Assembly: GCA_963457535.1 (NCBI GenBank) | Contig: OY734803.1 | Coordinates: 682,001-746,000 of the forward strand | Source of the DNA: JAHRAW01 sp028066695 | GTDB taxonomy: Bacteria > Pseudomonadota > Gammaproteobacteria > Arenicellales > Poriferihabitantaceae | Length of the DNA stretch: 64,000 nucleotides | Direction: 5' to 3' | Shown here: positions 1 through 10,571 of the stretch, in pieces | Layout of the letters: every line of letters starts with the position of its first letter | Position numbering within the stretch: position 1 is the stretch's first letter | Position numbers and translations under genes: made by a program | The notes under the pieces: generated by a model | What the model saw: only the letters and a program-made list of their open reading frames with translations | What the model was told of the DNA's origin: nothing | Databases searched by the model: none

Positions 1-18
1 GCCATGGTCACCGGGCAA
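1..18 (-). rRNA. rrf: 5S rRNA, 5' end only (cut by window edge)
   Basis: Read on the minus strand, the first bases of the window resemble the 5' end of proteobacterial 5S rRNA (a GCCCGGTGACCATGGC-like start). The position, about 110 bases downstream of the 23S 3' end, is where 5S is expected. Only the first ~18 bases are inside the window, so this rests on a short match plus context. Confidence 0.55.
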
Positions 19-128
19 ACCGGCACGCGCGCCGCAAAATCCGCGGGCGCGCGAATATGTTCAACACAGGGCAGTCATCGGCGTTTATGCCGCATATAAC
101 TCACCGAGGGCAAACCTCTTGGGGTTAT

Positions 129-3024
<2,896 letters not shown>

Positions 3025-3032
<8 letters not shown>

Positions 3033-3044
3033 ATATAACCCCAA
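3025..3044. repeat. 23S processing stem, 5' arm
   Basis: Perfect inverted repeat of 119-138, located at the 5' end of 23S. It forms the other half of the predicted RNase III stem around 23S. Confidence 0.85.
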
Positions 3045-3229
3045 AAAGCCGGCCCGCCGCCCGGAAAACCGGGAGAAGAGCGCCGGGGTCATACGGCATT
3101 GAACTCTCGAAGAGTAATGCAGCATAAATGCAACAGAATATACAAAGTATATTCCGGTACCCGCGCTTGCGGAATTTGCCGATGTGATAACAACAAATTC
3201 GCGCTTGCGCGCGCCTTTGACTACCCTGG

Positions 3230-3241
3230 TTGTAAAAGAGC
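3230..3241 (-). promoter_or_regulatory. boxA antitermination element in the tRNA-Ala/23S spacer
   Basis: The minus strand reads GCTCTTTTACAA, close to the enterobacterial rRNA boxA (TGCTCTTTAACA). The same 12 bases occur in the 16S leader at 14551-14562. Such elements load NusB/S10 and protect untranslated rRNA transcription from Rho. A boxA in the 16S-23S spacer is normal in E. coli; here it may be essential because the 23S unit appears to be transcribed on its own. Confidence 0.75.
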
Positions 3242-3389
3242 CGGGTTCATTCCGCCCTGCCGGGCAAAACGAACCGAAAAGCGTTGCGCCGAAACGGCCT
3301 CTGTGAAGCCGTTTTGGAGCCGCGCGAGTATACAGCAAAACCCGCCGGACGGCGGCGGTCGCCGCGAAAAAAAAACCGCGCCGCGGCGC

Positions 3390-3465
3390 TGGTGGAGCCA
3401 GGCGGGATCGAACCGCCGACCTCCTGCGTGCAAGGCAGGCGCTCTCCCAGCTGAGCTATGGCCCC
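3390..3465 (-). tRNA. tRNA-Ala (TGC)
   Basis: A 76-base cloverleaf on the minus strand with anticodon TGC, a GGTTCGATCC T-arm and an encoded CCA end. It lies about 360 bases upstream of 23S, as in the common Ile-Ala spacer of rRNA operons. Unusually, a protein-coding gene separates it from tRNA-Ile. Confidence 0.97.
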
Positions 3466-3487
3466 CGCCGCGGTGAAACTTTCGCTA

Positions 3488-3694
3488 TTACGGCTTAGGC
3501 AAAGTCGGGCGCACCACGCCGGAACGGGCGGAGGCGCCGCTGTTTACGGTGCCAATCAGGCCCTGCCGCGCGTCATCCACCGAATCTTCCGGCGAATTTT
3601 CGGCCAGCGAACCCGGCGCGCCGCAACCGGACAAGCCGAATGCGCCGCCGAAAACCGCGGCCGCGAACAGTGCTTTCAGTTGCCGGAATTTCAT
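3488..3694 (-). CDS. small lipoprotein encoded between tRNA-Ile and tRNA-Ala
   Basis: A 68-residue reading frame starting at the ATG at 3694. A short charged start (MKFRQLK) is followed by a hydrophobic stretch and the lipobox LSGC with Cys24, so the product is predicted to be a lipid-anchored envelope protein. The mature part (about 45 residues) is rich in Gly, Ser and Pro and has no recognised fold; the size and the Gly after the lipobox Cys recall LptM/YifL-type mini-lipoproteins, but the resemblance is weak. No clear Shine-Dalgarno is seen; a TAGAAT hexamer lies about 11 bases before the ATG, so a near-leaderless transcript is possible. It sits 57 bases after tRNA-Ile and 22 bases before tRNA-Ala on the same strand, inside what should be an untranslated rRNA spacer. 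Confidence 0.65.
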   Translation of the reverse strand: MKFRQLKALFAAAVFGGAFGLSGCGAPGSLAENSPEDSVDDARQGLIGTVNSGASARSGVVRPTLPKP

Positions 3695-3751
3695 GCGCCC
3701 GATTCTACAAAAAACGAGTGGATTTTTGGAGAATTTTGGGGACCGGGCGGT

Positions 3752-3828
<77 letters not shown>

Positions 3829-3862
3829 GGTTCACCCGGCATGCCCCGAATTCGCCGCGGCG

Positions 3863-3940
3863 TCAGAAGAGCGAGATGCAGCCACTCAAAAAAACCACCG
3901 CAAAGAGGGCGGAAGTTTGAATCAACGCTTTCTTGGACAT
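3863..3940 (-). CDS. 25-residue lipoprotein-like peptide
   Basis: A very short frame with a strong ribosome binding site (GAGGAGGG, about 10 bases before the ATG at 3940). It encodes a lipoprotein signal: MSKK start, hydrophobic core and the lipobox LSGC with Cys21, then only four residues (ISLF) before TGA. After processing only a lipidated pentapeptide would remain. It lies between a TTGACA/TCTACT promoter (4028-4056) and tRNA-Ile, so it may be the first translated piece of the rRNA transcript, perhaps a leader peptide, or an entericidin-like lipopeptide. It is too short for family assignment; the RBS and lipobox are the only support. Confidence 0.5.
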   Translation of the reverse strand: MSKKALIQTSALFAVVFLSGCISLF

Positions 3941-4027
3941 TTGCTTTGAACCCTCCTCGGGTTGGGAAAAAAACGAAAACCGCGCGAAAACTCTTTGCGG
4001 CGCGCCGGCGGCCCGGCGCGGCAACGG

Positions 4028-4056
4028 AGTAGACCACATGCCCGGCCGCTTGTCAA
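4028..4056 (-). promoter_or_regulatory. predicted sigma70 promoter of the tRNA-Ile/23S unit
   Basis: On the minus strand, TTGACA (4051-4056) is followed after 17 bases by TCTACT (4028-4033). The -35 is perfect, the -10 matches four of six. It points toward the 25-residue peptide, tRNA-Ile, tRNA-Ala and 23S. No closer consensus promoter was seen upstream of tRNA-Ile. Confidence 0.5.
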
Positions 4057-4106
4057 GCCCGGACCGCCCGCGAAAACCCCAAAATCCGGGAGCGGGCGGC
4101 GCCGGA

Positions 4107-5087
4107 TTATAACAGCGTGGCGCCGACCGCGGCGCCGGCGCGGCAAATTTCATCCACCCGCGCCAGCGTTTTCGCGTCCAGTTGAATCTCCGCGGCGGCG
4201 GCGTTTTTGTCCATGTGCGCGGTTTTGCGGGTGCCAGGAATGGCGAAAATGTCGCCGCCCTGGTGCAGCAGCCAGGCCAGCGCGAGTTGCGCCGGGGAAA
4301 TGCCGCGCTGCTCGGCGATTTCGGCGAGCGGCGCGAAGCGCTCCCGGTTGGCGGCGAGATTTTCCCCGCCAAAACGCGGGAGGTTGCCGCGAAAATCCCC
4401 CTCGCCGAGGCTGACATCGCCGGCCAAAAAACCGGCGCCGAGCGGCGACCAGGCGACCAGCGCGATTCCCAACTCGCGCAGCGCCGGCAGCAATTCCTGC
4501 TCGGCTTCGCGCCGCCACAGCGAATACTCATACTGCACCGCGGCCAGCGGATGCACCGCATGCGCGCGGCGCGCCTGCTCGGCGTTGACATTGGACAGCC
4601 CGATGTGCCGCGCCTTGCCGGCGCGCACCGCATCGGCCATCGCCCCCACGGTTTCCTCTATCGGCGTTTGCGGCGAGGGAAAGTGCGCGTAATACAGATC
4701 CACATAATCGGTTTGCAGCCGCTGCAAACTGGCGTCCAGCGCGCGGCGCATGTATTCCGGCGTGGCGTTGATGTTCAGCGAAAACCCTCAGCCGGTCGGA
4801 AACTCCGCGCCCTTTTCCTTCTCGTCAAAAACGATGCCGAATTTGGTCGCGATAAAGGCGTCTTCGCGCATGCCCGAAAGCGCCTTGGCGATGCGCCGCT
4901 CGTTTTCCCCGCCGCCGTAGGCATCGGCGGTGTCAATCATCATCCCTAATTCGGCCGCATGGCGCAGCGCGCCGGCCGCCGCGCCCTCCTCCACGGCGCC
5001 ATACAACCCGTCCAAAGTCATCGCGCCAAAACCGACGCGCGGCAGGGCGGGGCCGGCTTTGCCCAGGTTGGCGGTTTTTTGGCTCAT
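4107..5087 (-). pseudogene. aldo/keto reductase with in-frame TGA
   Basis: Two reading frames in the same frame (5087-4788 and 4751-4107) together make one aldo/keto reductase of about 325 residues, a normal family length. All four catalytic residues of the family are visible: Asp52, Tyr57 (in DTADAY), Lys82 (TKFG) and His135 (LYYAH). Only a TGA at codon 100 (4788-4790) interrupts it, in the loop after the Lys strand; the twelve codons between this TGA and the next ATG read as plausible protein (ending NATPEY). No frameshift is needed. These enzymes reduce aldehydes and ketones with NADPH. Start at 5087 begins 101 bases after the glycosyltransferase fusion gene. Most likely a recent nonsense mutation; readthrough or a base-call error is possible. 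Confidence 0.75.
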
Positions 5088-5188
5088 TGCATCATTTTGC
5101 CATCAATGCCGCATCGCCGTTCGCCACCGGCGGCTTTGAGGACCGCCTCGCTGAGTGCATGGCAGGCCGACTTCAGGAGCGAAGTTCA

Positions 5189-8100
5189 TTACCGCTTACC
5201 GCAGCGCGCGATGTCGACAGGCACCGGCGTTAAGACCCACTGCAACACCCCGCCGCACGGGGCAAGACGCGTCAGATCCATGTCAGCAAATGCGCGGCGC
5301 GACATAACCGAGAAACCGGCGCGCGCAAACATCTTTTCCAACATGTCGCACGGGCGGTGGACATGCGCGCGCACGGCGCCGCTTGCGCGAATTCGCTTGT
5401 GGTAGAAAAACTTGCTCTTGCCGTTGGCGCCATGCGGCAACAAATTTAGCGCATGCAGTTTTTCCGCGGCCGGCTGCTCCATGTCGCATGCGGTCACCAC
5501 CACCCGGCCATGCGGCGCGGTCAAGCCGCGCACGGTGCGCAGGCATTGAATCAATTCCCGGTCGGCGCGAATCTCGCACAGGACATGGTGAATCAACACC
5601 GCATCAAACGGCGCGCAGCCCGCCAGCCGCGCCCGGTCACTGAACGCCGGCACTTCGGCCGCGCGCAGCGCGCGCCCCGCCTGCAAGGTCAGATACGGGT
5701 CATATGCAACGACATCAACTCCCGCCCGCGCCAATGCCACGGCCATCCTGCCTTTCCCGCAGCCGTAATCCAGAACACGTTTCGGCGACGCCGACAAAAT
5801 CTCCGTGTGCGCGGTGTCGGCAACGCAGGAGCGAGTCGCGTATTCCTCCGCGGCGCGCTTCATGCGCCGGTAGCCGCGCAACTCCGGCATCACGCGCGGC
5901 GCGTCTTTGGCCAATGTCGCGGTCAACAACGCGCGCAAGTCGTCGCGCGCCGCGTAATGACAGCAAATCCACGCCTTGCGCGCCGCAAAGTCAAAACCCC
6001 TTTTGGTAAAAGGTTGAATCTGCTTTCCGTAGTCAATCAACCGCACGCGTCCGCGGCAACGGCGCAAATTCCACGGGGCAATGTTCCGTAATGCAATTCC
6101 GCGCCGGCGAAGTTCACTCAGCATTTCCACCATGCCCGGCGCGCAGCCACCGTCAAACCGGGCGGTTTTTTCATACGGCATTGCCAGCACCAAATCGCCG
6201 CGGTCGCGCCACCGCCGCGCAATCGGATACAGCACATCCGCATGCGGCGTCCAACACTTGCGCGAAGACAGCGCGGCGCACAAAAATTCCGGTTGTTCGG
6301 CGACCGCGAACCAGCGGTGCAATACTTTGTAAACATGCCGGCCGTCGGTGAACACCGTGCCTTCGTTGCCGCACCCCAAAAATCGCAGCGGCGCTTTCGG
6401 TTTGACAATTTTCGCAAGCAATTCGGCGGCGTTTTGCCGCCGCTGATTTTGCCGCCATCGGCGCAAATCGCGCAACCACCAGCGATCATGCGCCGCCAGT
6501 TCGATTAATTGCCGGCAAAAACCGGGCAAGTCAGCGACTGCGGCGCGCAGCGACTTCCCGGATGCGGCGGAAGCCAAAACATCCGCAACCTGCGCGCGCG
6601 CGAACTTGCGCTCCATTGCGCGCAAGGCGGCGCATGCGGTTTGGGTTTCCGCGCGCCATCGTGATGCGCGCGCATCGTCCTCCAGCATGCGCCGCATCCC
6701 GCCGGCGACGCCGGCGATTCTCATGAACGATGCGCGCACCATGGCGGCGCGGGCGCGGGCGCGGTCACGCGCGCGAACGGCGAAGCCGGCGTCGCGCAAA
6801 ATGAATTTGGCAAGTTCGTCAACGCTGTCAAATTTCCGCGCGCCGAGCGTCTCGCGCAGCGCCGCGGCGACCGCATGCCCGGTGATATCGGCGTGCACAC
6901 GAACCATGTCCGGCGCCTGCGGCGCATCAAAGGCGCGCGATTGCGTGACCGGAAAACCGCCGCCGGCAATGCGCATGCCGAATACCGCACGCCCGAGGAT
7001 GCACCACATTTCATCCTGCCGGCGCATATCGGCGAAAGCGCCGCGCACCAGGCCATTCGGGCATTTCTTCAGCGCTTCGGCGCCAAACACCAAAGTATTG
7101 CCGCCGCGGTGACGGTGGCCGCCGTCGGAGGTTTGCGCTTCGCCAAATAACGGCCGGGTGACGGCGTCTCCGGCCAGCAAGCGCGCCAGCAAACGCGGCA
7201 ATTCGCGCAAGAACCGCGGATAGGAACAGTTCGCAGGCAGTGGCGGCAGTCCCACCGGCTGTTCCAAGTGCGGGTGATCGCCGCAGTCATGGTAGTAGTC
7301 GGGGGAGATGTTAAAACGCGCGGTATGGGCGATGGTCTGGGCCGGGAATTGGCGCTTGGACGGCGTCTGTTTCAAACGCGCGCAAAAATGCAGCAAGTCG
7401 ATCATTTGTGCGCGCACGCTCAGCGCGCGCGGCAACGGCGCGGCGCCGTCAATGCGGCCGATGGCGGCGTCGCAACCGCGCGCGCGCAACCGCAGCATCT
7501 CGCCGACGTAGTCGGGAATGTGGCGGCGCAATCGCCCGCGCGACATGGACAGGCAGTGCAACCGCACATCACCGTCCAGAATCCAATACACCGGGCGCAA
7601 GCAACCATGGCCGACGCCGGCCGCGACATGCTGCAGTAAAGCGCGGTTGACGCCAACCGGACGATGTTTGCGCGCCGCGGCCGGCATGCCGAGTTCATGC
7701 GCCAGCCGGCGGGTACATGCGTTGTCGATAAAATACACGCGCAAACCGGCGCGCCGCCACCGCTTGACATGCGCGCGCATGGTATTGACATGCGTGCTTG
7801 CGGAAGGCATCACGACCAAATCCAGCGACGACAGCCGACGGTCACCGGCCAATTTTGCCAGGTCATCTACCAGCGGATGCTCGGCGCGCGCCGGGTCGAG
7901 AATGATGCCGGCGACCAAGGCAATTGGGGCATGTCTGCCGGCCGGCGCCGCGCGCGCGGGTTTTTGCGCATTGTCGGTGTCAGCCGGCGCATGGCGGATG
8001 GCGTCCGATGCGCGCCAGCCGAAATAACTTTTTTTGCGCGCGACGCATGCGCGCCATTCAGCGCCGCTCATCCAGCCTCGGTATTTGTCGGCGAAACGGG

Positions 8101-8821
8101 CGAGGCCTTTGAGTTTTGCCGCGCCGCCGCGGGCGCTTAGGCGGGGGCGGTTGGTATCGGCGTGATGCACGACCGAAACCGAAGACAGCGGCCGATAGCG
8201 CAAACCGGGCAACAGCGACAGGCGAAAACACAAGTCGCGGTCGGTGCAGGACGGCAGCGATTCATCAAACAGGCCCGCGCGCATAAGCGCCGACAGGCGC
8301 ACAGCCATCGTGCTGCCAATTGCGCCAGGGTTGCCGATCAAAAAATCACGCCCGTTTAATTTTTGCGGGGCCGGCATCGTAATTCTTCGATGCGGTTCGC
8401 GCCGTTCATATGACGCCGCCATAAAATCGATTGAGCGCCCGCTGGCGCCGCGCAGCGCCCGCCCGATGTTTGCGAGATGGCCGCCGAGCCATTCGTCGTC
8501 ATCATCCAGAATCACCATGTAAGTTTCGTCCGGGCTGCCTGCCGCGCCCGCCGCCGCCAGCACCCCGCTGTTCCAGCATCCGCTCGCGCCGCGCGCGCGG
8601 TGGTTGATGATGTGGCGCGCGCGAATTTTGTGGCGAGCGGCGAATTTGGCCGCCGTCATGGCATTGCGTTTGTGGTGGCGCGAGTCGGAATCGTCGGCGA
8701 CAATCAACAAATCCGGCTTGCGCGTCTGCGCCGCCACCGACGCCAGCGCGCGCGCCGCCAGCAGTTGCGGACGGTTTTTGGTGGCAATCAACGCCACGAT
8801 CGACGGGCGCGACGCGCTCAT
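5189..8821 (-). CDS. four-module protein: GT2 glycosyltransferase, second GT-like domain, kinase-like domain, methyltransferase
   Basis: A 1210-residue frame. Residues 5-260 look like a family 2 glycosyltransferase: a LIATKNRP start, then LDDDDE (105-110) for metal and nucleotide-sugar binding. Residues 300-640 form a second domain with a DGD motif (415-417) in a hydrophobic strand, like another GT-A fold. Residues 810-965 resemble a protein kinase: GCGNEG loop (816-821), VYKVL with Lys832, LRNIAPWN in the catalytic-loop position (911-918) and DYG (930-932). The usual catalytic Asp is Asn913, so it may be a pseudokinase. Residues 1010-1130 are a class I SAM methyltransferase (DYGCGKG, 1018-1024). 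No signal peptide or membrane segment, so probably cytosolic. The ATG overlaps the stop of the DUF4258 gene (ATGA). Suggests glycan or glycolipid decoration; substrate unknown. Confidence 0.8.
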   Translation of the reverse strand: MSASRPSIVALIATKNRPQLLAARALASVAAQTRKPDLLIVADDSDSRHHKRNAMTAAKFAARHKIRARHIINHRARGASGCWNSGVLAAAGAAGSPDETYMVILDDDDEWLGGHLANIGRALRGASGRSIDFMAASYERREPHRRITMPAPQKLNGRDFLIGNPGAIGSTMAVRLSALMRAGLFDESLPSCTDRDLCFRLSLLPGLRYRPLSSVSVVHHADTNRPRLSARGGAAKLKGLARFADKYRGWMSGAEWRACVARKKSYFGWRASDAIRHAPADTDNAQKPARAAPAGRHAPIALVAGIILDPARAEHPLVDDLAKLAGDRRLSSLDLVVMPSASTHVNTMRAHVKRWRRAGLRVYFIDNACTRRLAHELGMPAAARKHRPVGVNRALLQHVAAGVGHGCLRPVYWILDGDVRLHCLSMSRGRLRRHIPDYVGEMLRLRARGCDAAIGRIDGAAPLPRALSVRAQMIDLLHFCARLKQTPSKRQFPAQTIAHTARFNISPDYYHDCGDHPHLEQPVGLPPLPANCSYPRFLRELPRLLARLLAGDAVTRPLFGEAQTSDGGHRHRGGNTLVFGAEALKKCPNGLVRGAFADMRRQDEMWCILGRAVFGMRIAGGGFPVTQSRAFDAPQAPDMVRVHADITGHAVAAALRETLGARKFDSVDELAKFILRDAGFAVRARDRARARAAMVRASFMRIAGVAGGMRRMLEDDARASRWRAETQTACAALRAMERKFARAQVADVLASAASGKSLRAAVADLPGFCRQLIELAAHDRWWLRDLRRWRQNQRRQNAAELLAKIVKPKAPLRFLGCGNEGTVFTDGRHVYKVLHRWFAVAEQPEFLCAALSSRKCWTPHADVLYPIARRWRDRGDLVLAMPYEKTARFDGGCAPGMVEMLSELRRRGIALRNIAPWNLRRCRGRVRLIDYGKQIQPFTKRGFDFAARKAWICCHYAARDDLRALLTATLAKDAPRVMPELRGYRRMKRAAEEYATRSCVADTAHTEILSASPKRVLDYGCGKGRMAVALARAGVDVVAYDPYLTLQAGRALRAAEVPAFSDRARLAGCAPFDAVLIHHVLCEIRADRELIQCLRTVRGLTAPHGRVVVTACDMEQPAAEKLHALNLLPHGANGKSKFFYHKRIRASGAVRAHVHRPCDMLEKMFARAGFSVMSRRAFADMDLTRLAPCGGVLQWVLTPVPVDIARCGKR

Positions 8822-9129
8822 CGCACCGCCCGCCGCCGGGCGCGCGGCTTGCGCGCGCGACCGCCGATTTTAACGCGTTTGTAGCGGTAGCCGGCGGTGA
8901 GGATGCGGCGGCCTTCGGTGAGGACGTAAGGCTGCTTCGCAAGTTTTTCCCTGAACTTGACGCGCAACTCGCGCGCCGGTTCACGGACGCCGCGCGGACA
9001 GCGGTGCAACCACGCGCCGTTTACGCGCTCCCTGCCGCCGTGCTCCAGAATGAACCCGATGAGTTCGGGGGAGATTCCACGCTGGACGCTGCGCGCCCGG
9101 GCGTGTTTGGTGAAGACAAAATTTTTCAT
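8818..9129 (-). CDS. DUF4258-like small protein
   Basis: A 103-residue protein. The start at 9129 is chosen because GAGGAA lies 7 bases before it; an in-frame ATG at 9171 has no such site. The N-terminus (FTKHARARSVQRGIS) matches the DUF4258 pattern, a His followed by Arg-rich RxxxRGI helix, found in many small proteins next to toxin or effector genes. The C-terminus is very basic (KIGGRARKPRARRR), which suggests nucleic acid contact. Its stop overlaps the start of the 1210-residue fusion gene by four bases, so the two are translationally coupled. The function is unknown. Confidence 0.6.
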   Translation of the reverse strand: MKNFVFTKHARARSVQRGISPELIGFILEHGGRERVNGAWLHRCPRGVREPARELRVKFREKLAKQPYVLTEGRRILTAGYRYKRVKIGGRARKPRARRRAVR

Positions 9130-9514
9130 GGGCGAATTCCTCGCTGTTTGAGAAAACCAAACCAACGACAAGCGGGAGATCCGGCGGCATTTGCCGTTGG
9201 CGGAACGGGGCGGAATTAACCCGTCGCTCCGCGCAACTCACCGCACCCGAGGCGGGTGCGGCGCCTTTTCTCTCGCTCATCTGCGATTGCCTTTCGGCGT
9301 ACCGCCTATTATGGCGGCAAATTTAAAAAAATCAAGCAAATTGTTTGGTTGGCCTTCTTAGCCGGTTTTTTGCAAATTTTCGCCAAAGTAAGCAAATTCC
9401 GCGGCCACACAACGCCCGTCCGGCCACTATACTCATGGCAAGTTGCCGGGAGCACCGCCGCTCGGCGCATCCGCAGACCAGCCATTAACTTAGCCAACCC
9501 AACGGGGAAATACC
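9130..9514. other. divergent intergenic region with hairpin and rRNA-trailer-like motif
   Basis: This 385-base gap separates the minus-strand DUF4258 gene from the plus-strand TRAP operon. It holds a strong 9-bp GC hairpin at 9241-9261 followed on the plus strand by CGCCTTTT, a 15-base copy of the 16S trailer core (9330-9344), and TATACT at 9428-9433 as a possible -10 for dctP, without a good -35. No convincing protein frame was seen. Confidence 0.5.
9241..9261 (+). terminator. terminator-like hairpin
   Basis: CCGCACCCG, AGG loop, CGGGTGCGG: a perfect 9-bp stem followed on the plus strand after four bases by TTTT. No plus-strand gene is seen just upstream, so it could end an unseen small RNA or be a structured leader of the minus-strand DUF4258 gene. 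Confidence 0.35.
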
Positions 9515-10504
9515 ATGAAACACTCCATTGCCGGCGCGGCTGCCGCGCTCCTTATCGGCTTGTCGCCCGTCGTATCCATGGCGGAGACCATCCGTGTCAC
9601 GCTTCAACTGCCCGAGACGCACTCATTGGGAGTCAACTGGAATGATTTTGCCGGCATTGTGGAAGAAAAATCCGGCGGCAAACTCGAGGTTCAGTTGTAC
9701 TCCTCGGCGCAACTCTTCAAAGACAAAGAGGTTCCGACTGCCGTTGGCAGCGGCGCGGTGGAGGCCGGCTCGGCTTTCATCGGCCGCTTTGCGGGGTCGG
9801 TTCCCGCCGTGGACGTGGTTTCAATTCCGTTCATCTTCGGCGGCGAGGCGCATATTCGCGCCGCTGTTGCGCCGGGCTCGGACTTGCGCGCGGCGCTTGA
9901 CGCCGCAATTCTGAAAGAAACCAACTGCAGGGTTCTCTGGTGGCAGGCGTTTGGCCGAAACATCTATCTCAACAATGGTTCGGCCATCCGGACGCCCGCG
10001 GATATCGCGGACAAGAAAGTGCGCACTTACGGAAAAGTTCACGGCTGGACGATTCAGGCGCTTGGCGGCGCGCCAACGCTGATGTCCGGTTCCAAGCAGT
10101 TTTTGGCGTATCAGCAAGGCGCCGTTGATGTCGGCATGACCGGCGCATCGGCGGTGAAATCGCGCAAACTCTACGAGGTGATGGACTACATGACGCTGAC
10201 CTTTGACAGCGCGATTGAATTCGTCGCCGTCATCAACAACGACTTCTACGAAGGCCTGTCGGACAAACACCGGGCCGTCATTGATGCCGCCGCGGCCGAG
10301 GTCGAGCAAAAATTGCGCGATCAGATCTATGCCAAGGAAGCGGAGATCGTGGAAGAAATGAAAGGCAATATGACGGTCGTTGAACTGACCGGCGCGCAGC
10401 GCGCGGCATGGGTTGCCGCCACCGCCGGCGTGGTCGACCGTTTTGTCGAAGAGACCGGCGCAACCGGCCGCGCCGCGGTTGCAGCCGTCAAGGCGGCCGA
10501 CTAA
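9515..10504 (+). CDS. dctP: TRAP transporter substrate-binding protein
   Basis: A 329-residue periplasmic protein with an N-terminal signal peptide (about residues 1-23, ending SMA) and the DctP-type body: RVTLQLPETHSLGVNWNDFA near the start, then the GRFAGSVPAVDVVSIPFIF and KVRTYGKVHGWTIQALGGAP regions that line the ligand cleft. It captures a small organic acid or related solute and hands it to the membrane subunits encoded next. GGGGAA precedes the ATG by about 6 bases. First gene of a three-gene dctPQM operon on the plus strand, in the middle of the split rRNA operon. The ligand cannot be told from the sequence. Confidence 0.92.
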   Translation: MKHSIAGAAAALLIGLSPVVSMAETIRVTLQLPETHSLGVNWNDFAGIVEEKSGGKLEVQLYSSAQLFKDKEVPTAVGSGAVEAGSAFIGRFAGSVPAVDVVSIPFIFGGEAHIRAAVAPGSDLRAALDAAILKETNCRVLWWQAFGRNIYLNNGSAIRTPADIADKKVRTYGKVHGWTIQALGGAPTLMSGSKQFLAYQQGAVDVGMTGASAVKSRKLYEVMDYMTLTFDSAIEFVAVINNDFYEGLSDKHRAVIDAAAAEVEQKLRDQIYAKEAEIVEEMKGNMTVVELTGAQRAAWVAATAGVVDRFVEETGATGRAAVAAVKAAD

Positions 10505-10571
10505 CCGCCGAAGTATGCGGCGGAGCGGCGCAAACGCCGCTCCGTCCAACCCTGTTATTCGGGCATTACCC

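Noticed and set aside
4788..4790. TGA as selenocysteine in the aldo/keto reductase
   Set aside because: The site is a variable loop and not a Cys position I know in the family, and no convincing hairpin directly after the TGA was seen.
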